7,900 nucleotides of DNA from CAYFMH01 sp964344165 (GTDB lineage Bacteria; Patescibacteriota; Gracilibacteria; UBA4473), in the NCBI GenBank assembly GCA_964344165.1, contig CAYFMH010000078.1, positions 1 through 7,900 of the forward strand. Direction: 5' to 3'. The notes beneath the pieces are model-generated. The model did no database searches, was not told the origin of the DNA, and worked only from the letters and a program-made list of their open reading frames with translations. Below are positions 1-5,224 of the stretch, in pieces. The position numbers and the translations under genes were made by a program. Each line of letters starts with the position of its first letter. The first letter of the stretch is position 1.

Positions 1-194
1 CCGTGTTATCCTTTCTTATCAGTTCTTTTCTGCTTTTTAATTTCGATATTCGGGTCCTGAAAATCATTTCAGATAATTCAGCTCTTTTACATGTCGGCAC
101 TATTCAAGCAATTTCCTTGAACCAATTGCCTTTATTTTTTCCGGATAAATTAATCATCCAATGGAGAATGAAGAATTTGTTCAATCCGAATAAC
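1..194. other. Left edge, no supportable gene
   Basis: One frame stays open from a GTG at 3 to a stop at 267-269 (88 codons). It has no Shine-Dalgarno site, since the window starts just before it, and it runs straight through the tandem terminator-like hairpins at 195-254, which argues against its being a gene. Frame 1 is open from the edge to a TGA at 58-60 and would encode a short hydrophobic tail, so it could be the end of a membrane-protein gene that starts outside the window. The + strand terminator downstream suggests that some + strand transcript ends here. I cannot say which reading is right. Confidence 0.4.
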
Positions 195-254
195 GAGGAT
201 CGAGTCTTTGGCTTGATCCTCCAGGAGTCTCCGCGGCTTCCTGTTTCATTTTTT
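195..254 (+). terminator. Tandem hairpins with T run, probable Rho-independent terminator
   Basis: The first hairpin pairs GAGGATCGAG (195-204) with CTTGATCCTC (212-221): ten pairs including one G-U, with a 7-nt loop. The second follows at once, pairing CAGGAG (222-227) with TTCCTG (238-243) around a 10-nt loop, and is followed by TTTCA and six T (249-254). The order of stem then T run fits termination of + strand transcription arriving from the left edge. It also separates whatever lies upstream from the gene at 323. Confidence 0.6.
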
Positions 255-311
255 AATTCTAAGAAGTGAAATATGGGGTCGCAAGATTCCTTTATCTTTT
301 CAACTTATGAG

Positions 312-317
312 AGGAGG
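312..317 (+). promoter_or_regulatory. Shine-Dalgarno site AGGAGG
   Basis: A full AGGAGG lies 5 nt before the ATG at 323. It fixes that start and supports + strand coding over the antisense frame at 305-703. Confidence 0.85.
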
Positions 318-322
318 CGATT

Positions 323-604
323 ATGAATCGCGATCCAGAAGAAGTGAATCCAGTGGCTGCGTTGTCTTTTATTGGACTTTTCCATTGGTGGATGCTCGTT
401 GTAGTTTTCTTGCGGGGAGATCCGGCTTGGGATAGATTCCAGCCTTGGGTTGAGGCTATTTTTTGGATGGATCTGATGATTGGAGTGATGACTTTTTGGT
501 ACTACTTCTTGTATAAGCTCTATACCTTTCTGATGGCTTTGGTCTGTTTGGTAGAGTTTGTCTGGTACGTAGCAAAAAGAGCTCTTCAAGAGATCCGTCG
601 TTGA
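323..604 (+). CDS. Small Trp-rich membrane protein, unknown function
   Basis: I do not recognise the family. The 93-residue product has a short acidic N-terminus (Asp4, Glu6, Glu7) and then two or three hydrophobic stretches, roughly residues 13-30, 43-62 and 63-84. It ends in a basic tail (Lys85, Arg86, Arg92, Arg93). Tryptophan is unusually common, with seven residues including the pair Trp22-Trp23. This indicates a small integral membrane protein with its basic C-terminus probably in the cytoplasm; no catalytic motif is visible. The start is set by a strong AGGAGG 5 nt upstream. The gene ends in TGA, the only TGA stop among the complete genes here, and is followed by its own terminator-like hairpin at 621-658. 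It therefore looks like a single-gene transcription unit. It could be a short immunity, toxin or accessory membrane peptide, but nothing in the sequence decides this. Confidence 0.75.
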   Translation: MNRDPEEVNPVAALSFIGLFHWWMLVVVFLRGDPAWDRFQPWVEAIFWMDLMIGVMTFWYYFLYKLYTFLMALVCLVEFVWYVAKRALQEIRR

Positions 605-620
605 ATCAGATTCGGAGAAT

Positions 621-658
621 GCGACCGCTTGGCAACAGAAGTGTCGCTCCTTTTTTTT
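621..658 (+). terminator. Rho-independent terminator after the membrane-protein gene
   Basis: GCGAC (621-625) pairs with GTCGC (643-647). After one bulged C (626), GCTT (627-630) pairs with AAGT (639-642), including one G-U. The loop is 8 nt. TCC and eight T (651-658) follow. It lies 17 nt after the stop of the 323-604 gene. Only 37 nt separate its T run from the next ATG, leaving little room for a separate promoter, so partial read-through into the 696 gene is possible. Confidence 0.7.
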
Positions 659-683
659 GAGACTAGTAAAATCACATCTGTAG

Positions 684-688
684 AGGAG
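684..688 (+). promoter_or_regulatory. Shine-Dalgarno site AGGAG
   Basis: AGGAG, within AGAGGAG at 682-688, lies 7 nt before the ATG at 696 and selects this start over the in-frame Met codons further on. Confidence 0.8.
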
Positions 689-695
689 AAGTAAA

Positions 696-1343
696 ATGAT
701 CAAGGTTATCGGACTGAGAAAAGAGTTTTTTATTATCGTTAGGGATGAGGATGAAAAAGTCCCTCATATCTTTCCAGAGTATACAGTGCTCCTTGAGAAT
801 TATGGAGTACTTTATGAGCTTCATTTGTGGATGTCTATTGGTATGTGTTATTCTGGTTATACTACGGCTAGTTGGGGGAATTATTCTCTTCGGCGTACAG
901 ACGAATGTGGCCCTCTCACTCATGCTCCCAAAAAGAAGATTGAGATCGAAATAGATATCTGTGGCCTTTGGGAACATTCTGTCGATGATTTTGATTGTGG
1001 AGTTTTTGGCTGGAGTACTGAAGGAGGGGATTATTATTATCCTGAAGGATGGGCCAGTGTGGATGAAACACTTTTTAAGGAAACCGGGCGTGGGTACCCA
1101 AAGCCTGTTGTATGGATTTTCCATGGTTCTAGCAATTTGGGCAAAAGTACGTTGGCCCGTCTTGCTAATGGTCTGGAAGTCTATGAGACGGACCGATCTA
1201 AAAAATTGAAAGACAATCTTGTCTACGCTCAAATTATCGTGATTGGCCGGAAATATCCGCACACAGTTGATGACATCAAGGCCGTATTTAATAAGCATGG
1301 GCTTGATGTTGAACTTATCCCTGTCATGTTTGGTCAACTTTAG
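696..1343 (+). CDS. P-loop (Walker A) NTP-binding protein, unknown role
   Basis: The 215-residue protein carries a textbook Walker A motif, GSSNLGKST, at residues 144-152. It is preceded by a hydrophobic strand (VVWIF, 138-142) and followed by a helix, as in P-loop NTPases. After the P loop come ETD (164-166) and a hydrophobic strand (IIVIG, 180-184) that lacks the acidic end of a normal Walker B. Only about 65 residues follow the P loop, so the NTPase core is very short. Residues 1-130 look beta-rich and rich in Trp, Tyr and Cys, with an alternating charged/hydrophobic strand near 80-88; they may form a separate recognition or cap domain. The start is supported by a Shine-Dalgarno site. The gene lies 20 nt upstream of the 127-residue gene, so the two are probably co-transcribed. 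It could be a small kinase-like or AAA-like enzyme, or a degenerate nucleotide sensor. No family is assigned. Confidence 0.75.
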   Translation: MIKVIGLRKEFFIIVRDEDEKVPHIFPEYTVLLENYGVLYELHLWMSIGMCYSGYTTASWGNYSLRRTDECGPLTHAPKKKIEIEIDICGLWEHSVDDFDCGVFGWSTEGGDYYYPEGWASVDETLFKETGRGYPKPVVWIFHGSSNLGKSTLARLANGLEVYETDRSKKLKDNLVYAQIIVIGRKYPHTVDDIKAVFNKHGLDVELIPVMFGQL

Positions 1344-1351
1344 ATCCTGAA

Positions 1352-1356
1352 AGGGG
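1352..1356 (+). promoter_or_regulatory. Shine-Dalgarno-like site AGGGG
   Basis: AGGGG lies 7 nt before the ATG at 1364, inside the 20-nt gap after the stop of the P-loop gene. This supports both the start and translation from a shared transcript. Confidence 0.65.
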
Positions 1357-1363
1357 AAACGCC

Positions 1364-1747
1364 ATGACCAAAGTTATCCGAATCACTCGTCACGCAACCG
1401 ATGATGATCGTCAGAATTTCCTTCAGGAGGTCTACGGTGACAATGTCGAAATTGTCACCCAGGATATCCAGTATGGTGATGACCCCGTGCAGGCGGTCAG
1501 AGATCTTGTCTCCCAGGTTGGAGGAGAGGTGATGGCGGTTGAAGCCATTGCCCCGTTCCCGGTCCTGATGAAGTTGGTTGATGCTCAGCGAAAGTTGAGA
1601 GTTGATCTTATCCGAGCACAGTTCGATCGAGATGAATCTGGTCGAGCTATTGTGATTGGACAGGACGATCAGGGGAGGGATATCCTTCAGTTTTCTCATT
1701 ATGAAAAGATAAAAAGAATCGTCTTTGAGACCGAGCCTCTGAAGTAG
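1364..1747 (+). CDS. Small alpha/beta protein, unknown function
   Basis: The 127-residue product has no family I can name with confidence. It opens with a strand (KVIRITRHA, residues 3-11) ending in Arg9-His10-Ala11. A helix (about 13-23), a second strand (VEIVTQDI, 28-35), a helix (about 41-52), a third strand (EVMAVEAIA, 55-63) and another helix (about 65-78) follow. This alternation resembles a small Rossmann-like fold. The C-terminal part (80-127) is charged and may add strands (IVIG, 96-99). The early strand and His-Ala turn faintly recall small phage- and CRISPR-associated Rossmann-like proteins, but that is an impression, not an assignment. The gene is the second of a two-gene unit with the P-loop gene, 20 nt apart, and is followed by a strong terminator at 1795-1837. 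The pairing suggests that the two proteins act in one process. Confidence 0.75.
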   Translation: MTKVIRITRHATDDDRQNFLQEVYGDNVEIVTQDIQYGDDPVQAVRDLVSQVGGEVMAVEAIAPFPVLMKLVDAQRKLRVDLIRAQFDRDESGRAIVIGQDDQGRDILQFSHYEKIKRIVFETEPLK

Positions 1748-1794
1748 AGGTGTGGTTGTTGCAGTTCATCTAGAATCTGCAGAGCCCTCGACTC

Positions 1795-1837
1795 GGGAGC
1801 GTTTGGTCTTTTGGCCGACGTTCCCTCCTACTTTTTT
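1795..1837 (+). terminator. Strong Rho-independent terminator ending the left block
   Basis: GGGAGCG (1795-1801) pairs with CGTTCCC (1819-1825). After one bulged T (1802), TTGGTC (1803-1808) pairs with GGCCGA (1813-1818) around a TTTT loop. That makes 13 pairs including a few G-U. TCCTAC and six T (1832-1837) follow. It closes the 696-1747 transcription unit and marks the border to the right block. Confidence 0.8.
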
Positions 1838-1964
1838 CAGGAAAAGTCTGCTCATCAGATATTGGTGGGCAGTCTGATTCTTGATTTTATCAGATCAGAA
1901 GAATGGTGCCGGTGTGTATAAAGCAAAAAACAAAAATCAAAACCGTTCTTATTCTTTTGAGAAC
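1838..1964 (+). promoter_or_regulatory. Structured intergenic leader with competing hairpins
   Basis: CTGCTCATCA (1848-1857) pairs with TGGTGGGCAG (1863-1872), ten pairs including two G-U, around a 5-nt loop. Directly after it, TCTGAT (1873-1878) pairs with ATCAGA (1889-1894). The same TCTGAT could instead pair with ATCAGA at 1854-1859, which would disrupt both hairpins. Downstream are a TATAAA-like hexamer (1917-1922), with no convincing -35 at the right distance, and an A-rich stretch. This is the only long gap before the right block, so the promoter of that block is likely here. I cannot place it exactly, and no riboswitch class is recognised. Confidence 0.35.
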
Positions 1965-1976
1965 TTATTTTTTAAA
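1965..1976 (+). promoter_or_regulatory. T-rich leader motif, copy 1
   Basis: TTATTTTTTAAA lies upstream of the 538-residue gene, with its TTAA ending 13 nt before the ATG at 1989. There is no Shine-Dalgarno site in the gap. The same element precedes every later gene in the window. Confidence 0.6.
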
Positions 1977-1988
1977 TCTTTATGAAAA

Positions 1989-3605
1989 ATGAATGCACAC
2001 AAAAAAAAGCCAGAATCGGTTACTGTTTCCAGGGACGAGCTTTTGCAGGTTTTAGAAACCAAAAAAGTCGACCTTCAAGTCTATTACGAAAAAAGATTTA
2101 AGGCTGGAAGTAGACATCGGGATCTTTTTTTAGACGTTGTAGAAAAACTAGCGGACAAAGTATCATCTGTCATAAATAAGAGGTTTGATTCTGGTATTAA
2201 TACTACAGAAAAATTGGGGGAACTTTGCAAGAGCCTAGATACTTGTTTTCAGGAAGCTCATGCCACTGTAATCCAGAGTGGGTGCAGAGGACGGCTCATT
2301 AAAAACGCTTCTGCTCTTCTCAAAAAAGCTCGTTCTGAGGCTCGAGAATTTTTAGCAGAAAAAATAGCTCTAAATGGTTTGGGAAATTCTCTGGTTTCAG
2401 AGCCAGAAATGACCACTGATTTTCAGAAAGTCGCATTTGAATTATTAGAAAAAAAAGCAGCACAGAGAAATCCCAAAACAGAATTGGAGGTATTATGGAT
2501 TGAAGCTGAAGATATAAGAGAAAGAATTGAAAAGGGTTCTGAAGCGATCATGCTTCCAGAATTTACACCAGAAGATCAAAAAGCTTTTCAAGATCAGCTC
2601 CAAATGGCTCGAGACTCGATCGTTGGTCTTGCAGAGAAGAAAGATGCTGTTGACTATCAAGCAAAAATTGAAGATCTCAACCAACAATTAGAAGTACTCA
2701 AAAAAGAGATAGCCGAAGCAGATGTTTATTTTGAAGAGATTTTGCCGCAGGTCTTCGGAGAGGACCTTCTAGAAAGATGTGGATATGGAGAATTAATAAA
2801 AAAGGATCCTGAAATAGCAGAACTTGTACTGCAGGCAGAAGAAGGATTGCAAATTGCAAGAGATTGTGCGGCAAAAAGTCCCAAAGAAATTTCTCCGGAG
2901 ATTTTAACCGCGATGCGAGAGACATTGGACTCTTTTTCTCAAGTTTTGGGCATGGTCGAACCAGCAATAGAAAATAATACACGAGAAAAAGTACCAGCGA
3001 ACCAAAAACCGCAACAAGGTCATGAAGAAGAAGTTGTAAAAGCGGAAACGGTCGAGTCTGTCGATGAGGATCAAGTTGTAAAATTTTTTCCTGAAGTGGA
3101 TACCGAAGGAGAGGAAGTGGTTGAAGAAGAGGTCGATGCAGAAAGCTTTGAGGTTAATTTTGAAGGAGAGCCGATTCTGCTGACTCGATTACAGGCCGAA
3201 GCACTCTACGTTTTGACCAATTTTCGACAAAATGGAACTCCTTATCACGGAAGGGGGGCGAGTACGGTTTTGGCTCTGACAAAAAAGTTGTTTTACCCAA
3301 ATTTTATAGGTCGAAGAGGGGACCTCAAAAAAGATGATTTTGAAAAAGAATTGGAAGAAATATCTGAAACCAACAAAAGAACGAAGGCTCCTACCTGGGC
3401 CCAAAAGGAAAACTCTAGCCAAGCTCTTATCCGATGGACGGCAGCCGTAGAAGGAACCAAAAATCGTAGAGAAAAAATATTTGCTCCAACCAAAAGGGGA
3501 AGGACGTTTTCAAAACTTCTTGAGTCTAATTATCCGGATCACTTTCAAGGGAAAGAAAGATTTCCGGAATTGGAAGCAGTATTGGAGCTTCCTAAATATA
3601 GATAA
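1989..3605 (+). CDS. Coiled-coil protein with acidic linker and basic C-terminal domain
   Basis: The 538-residue product is unrecognised. Residues 1-340 are charged and almost wholly helical, with coiled-coil-like heptads clearest near 221-245 and further helical segments near 145-185 and 255-295. Residues 345-395 form a low-complexity acidic linker rich in Glu, Asp and Val. From about 396 a distinct C-terminal domain begins: a helix (LLTRLQAEALYVLTNF, 397-412), a Gly/His-containing turn (PYHGRGAS, 418-425) and then a strongly basic stretch with many Lys and Arg up to about 505. A basic domain after an acidic linker suggests nucleic-acid binding, but no winged-helix or other fold can be assigned. 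There is no signal peptide or membrane segment, so the protein is probably cytoplasmic. It is the first gene of the right block. ATG codons in three frames (1982, 1989, 1993) crowd the start; only 1989 opens this frame. An A8 tract follows at 2001-2008. Confidence 0.8.
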   Translation: MNAHKKKPESVTVSRDELLQVLETKKVDLQVYYEKRFKAGSRHRDLFLDVVEKLADKVSSVINKRFDSGINTTEKLGELCKSLDTCFQEAHATVIQSGCRGRLIKNASALLKKARSEAREFLAEKIALNGLGNSLVSEPEMTTDFQKVAFELLEKKAAQRNPKTELEVLWIEAEDIRERIEKGSEAIMLPEFTPEDQKAFQDQLQMARDSIVGLAEKKDAVDYQAKIEDLNQQLEVLKKEIAEADVYFEEILPQVFGEDLLERCGYGELIKKDPEIAELVLQAEEGLQIARDCAAKSPKEISPEILTAMRETLDSFSQVLGMVEPAIENNTREKVPANQKPQQGHEEEVVKAETVESVDEDQVVKFFPEVDTEGEEVVEEEVDAESFEVNFEGEPILLTRLQAEALYVLTNFRQNGTPYHGRGASTVLALTKKLFYPNFIGRRGDLKKDDFEKELEEISETNKRTKAPTWAQKENSSQALIRWTAAVEGTKNRREKIFAPTKRGRTFSKLLESNYPDHFQGKERFPELEAVLELPKYR

Positions 3606-3606
3606 T

Positions 3607-3618
3607 TTATTTTTTAAC
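3607..3618 (+). promoter_or_regulatory. T-rich leader motif, copy 2
   Basis: TTATTTTTTAAC, with TTAA ending 11 nt before the ATG at 3629, fills half of the 23-nt gap after the 538-residue gene. There is no Shine-Dalgarno site. This spacing favours the ATG at 3629 over the in-frame ATG at 3644. Confidence 0.65.
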
Positions 3619-3628
3619 CATTTTAAAA

Positions 3629-4501
3629 ATGACAACTACAACTATGGCACTAGCTCTGGAAAAAGCAGGGCTCACTCCTCCAAATGTTTCAACAGATGCC
3701 ACTGAAACAAATCAAATGGTGGACGAATCTTTTTCAGAATCAACACTGGAATCTCCCATAAAAAAAACGGCTTTGGAGGCTCGTGGAGCAGTGGAAAATG
3801 CTTTAAAATCCGCTGAAGTTAACCAAAAAGCGGCCAAACAGGCTGATGAAATCAAAAAGAAGAAAAAAGCAGAAACAGAAAAGGAAATAGTGGTCGCTTT
3901 TCATCAAAAAAAAGAAGCAAAGCAAGAGCAGGTCCAAAAAATGCAAGCAGCCAAAAAAGCGGCTGAAGCAAAAAAACAGGAAGCGGTAAATAAAATTCCT
4001 GTGTATGAAGAACTTTTAAAAAATATTGCAGAACTAGAATCCATGGAACAATTCTTGGATGAAACTGGAGCAGTCTTATTAGCGGATTTTCGTCAACAAA
4101 AAGTAGCATTGGAAACAGATGAATACTTCCAAGTGGCACTAGATCAGTATCGACAAAAAAAACACACCCAAGAGGTAGAACGTCAAAAAAAGAGAAGAGA
4201 GAAGCAAGTACAAGACGAAAAAAATCAAAAAATATCGAGAGGTGTTTTTGATTGGCTTGGAAAAGGAGGGTCAAACACGATTGGAGTTGTTATTCGGTGG
4301 GCTGGACCAAATATTGCTACAGGGGCTATTCGTGGAGTGAATGGGACCAATAAAAAAGGAGAACCTATTTTTACCATCACAGCTATCCGTGGAGATGTCC
4401 CAGAAAACTTAAAAGTAGGAAAGAGTTGGGTAGCTGATGAAAAATTTCTGCCAAAGGTACTACAAAAAAAAGTACTAGGAAAAAATCCTGATAAAAAATA
4501 G
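3629..4501 (+). CDS. Ala/Lys-rich coiled-coil protein with shared C-terminal domain
   Basis: The 290-residue product has three parts. Residues 1-44 are polar, Thr/Ser-rich and probably disordered. Residues 45-205 are helical and highly charged: an Ala/Lys/Glu-rich stretch near 45-120 that looks like a long helix or coiled coil, a less charged segment near 122-170, and a second Lys/Arg/Gln-rich helix near 172-203. Residues about 205-283 form a compact C-terminal domain with a hydrophobic strand (GVVIRWAG), the segment ATGAIRG, the strand PIFTITAIRG and the tail LPKVLQKKVL. This last domain recurs at the end of the 350-residue protein encoded at 5225-6277, with 39 of 66 positions identical by eye. 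No signal peptide is seen. The family is unknown. The layout of a long helical arm carrying a small globular head suggests a structural or adaptor protein; this is inference. Confidence 0.8.
   Translation: MTTTTMALALEKAGLTPPNVSTDATETNQMVDESFSESTLESPIKKTALEARGAVENALKSAEVNQKAAKQADEIKKKKKAETEKEIVVAFHQKKEAKQEQVQKMQAAKKAAEAKKQEAVNKIPVYEELLKNIAELESMEQFLDETGAVLLADFRQQKVALETDEYFQVALDQYRQKKHTQEVERQKKRREKQVQDEKNQKISRGVFDWLGKGGSNTIGVVIRWAGPNIATGAIRGVNGTNKKGEPIFTITAIRGDVPENLKVGKSWVADEKFLPKVLQKKVLGKNPDKK
4280..4477 (+). repeat. Shared C-terminal domain, copy A (coding)
   Basis: This encodes residues 218-283 of the 290-residue protein. It aligns without gaps to residues 281-346 of the 350-residue protein (6065-6262). 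Conserved blocks include Trp-Ala, IAT.AIRG, NKKGE.IFTITAI, VP....VG.SW and LQKKVL. The nucleotide sequences have diverged much more than the proteins, which points to an old duplication kept under selection. Confidence 0.8.
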
Positions 4502-4513
4502 GTGAAATATTTA

Positions 4514-4525
4514 TTATTTTTTAAC
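4514..4525 (+). promoter_or_regulatory. T-rich leader motif, copy 3
   Basis: TTATTTTTTAAC, with TTAA ending 12 nt before the ATG at 4537. The 35-nt gap holds no hairpin and no Shine-Dalgarno site at a useful distance; an AGGTGA at the preceding stop codon is more than 30 nt away. Confidence 0.65.
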
Positions 4526-4536
4526 TTTTAAAAACC

Positions 4537-5190
4537 ATGAAAAAATTGAATTTACCGGCAACGGCACTGGCCTTGGGACTCGCGACCGCTCCCTTGGCAG
4601 AAGCACAAGGAGGTCCTATCCTCGATGCGGCACATGCTCAGTATCCTGAGCAACCAGAACGGGTGATCACAACAGTGGTAGAGCGAGTAAATGCTATAGT
4701 GGGTCCCAAGGCAACAAAAGAAGAAATTGCTGCAGGGTATGCAGAGTTAGAAGTGGCGAGGAATTTTTATGAATTTCCTAAACCAGCAGAGGAATTAGGG
4801 ACTTTTTTGAAAACTATTGAAGAACTTCAAGTACAACTCAAAAATCAGGCTGTGCCAAACAAAACTGAGGTTTTGGATGAAGCTATGTTTGTCATGGAAG
4901 CTATGGTTGCCTTTGGAGACGAATTTAAGAGGTATATGGAAGAAGCTCAAGATACTCCAGAAAATAAACAAGTACGCTTTAAAAAATTAGCTGCTATTCG
5001 TGCTTTTGCAGAGTACATGGAAGAAAACATGGTTGTCTTAGTTGCTTACGCAAAAGTAAAAAACGAAGATCCTACTTATTTTTTGAATTTTTTAGAGAAA
5101 TTGAAGGAAATGTACACAAATTTGGTAGTTCAAGAAATTGGAAGAGAAGTAAATAAATTTAATGAAGATGTAATGAGACTTCTTCGATAG
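4537..5190 (+). CDS. Exported all-helical protein, unknown function
   Basis: The 217-residue product starts with a classic Sec signal peptide: Lys2-Lys3, a hydrophobic core rich in Ala and Leu (about 8-20) and an AEA signal peptidase I site, so cleavage is predicted after residue 23, leaving a mature chain starting QGGP. No lipobox cysteine is present, and the mature chain contains no cysteine at all. Residues 27-217 are predicted to be almost entirely helical, with helices near 40-55, 60-75, 83-102, 110-136, 142-173 and 179-215, and many Glu and Lys. There is no other membrane segment. It is therefore likely a soluble protein outside the cell membrane. It is the only exported product of the right block and sits between the two genes that share a C-terminal domain. 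No enzyme motif is visible and the family is not recognised. Confidence 0.8.
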   Translation: MKKLNLPATALALGLATAPLAEAQGGPILDAAHAQYPEQPERVITTVVERVNAIVGPKATKEEIAAGYAELEVARNFYEFPKPAEELGTFLKTIEELQVQLKNQAVPNKTEVLDEAMFVMEAMVAFGDEFKRYMEEAQDTPENKQVRFKKLAAIRAFAEYMEENMVVLVAYAKVKNEDPTYFLNFLEKLKEMYTNLVVQEIGREVNKFNEDVMRLLR

Positions 5191-5192
5191 AG

Positions 5193-5221
5193 TTTTTAAT
5201 TTTTAATTTTTATTTTTTAAA
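5193..5221 (+). promoter_or_regulatory. T-rich leader motif, copy 4, with extra partial copies
   Basis: TTATTTTTTAAA at 5210-5221 ends unusually close to the ATG at 5225, with only 4 nt after TTAA. Two shorter copies, TTTTTAA at 5193-5199 and 5200-5206, lie upstream, so the gap is nearly all leader-like sequence. No other in-frame ATG exists upstream before a TAA at 5204-5206, and the next in-frame Met is residue 97, so the start is secure. Confidence 0.55.
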
Positions 5222-5224
5222 ATC

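Noticed and set aside
1..60. Possible C-terminal end of a membrane-protein gene in frame 1
   Set aside because: Only 19 codons are available, so chance openness cannot be excluded.
3..269. 88-codon + strand open frame from a GTG at the left edge
   Set aside because: It has no visible ribosome site and reads through two terminator-like hairpins. The product is hydrophobic only at the start and resembles nothing known.
305..703. Antisense frame opposite the small membrane-protein gene
   Set aside because: It runs through the 621-658 terminator and lacks a ribosome site. The + frame has AGGAGG at proper spacing.
672..1337. Long antisense frame (221 codons) opposite the P-loop gene
   Set aside because: It would start at a TTG with no Shine-Dalgarno site, while the + frame has a strong site and an intact Walker A motif. 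It is a shadow of codon bias.
1917..1922. TATAAA as a -10 promoter element for the right operon
   Set aside because: No -35-like hexamer stands 16-18 nt upstream and there is no extended -10 TG. It was kept only as a remark.
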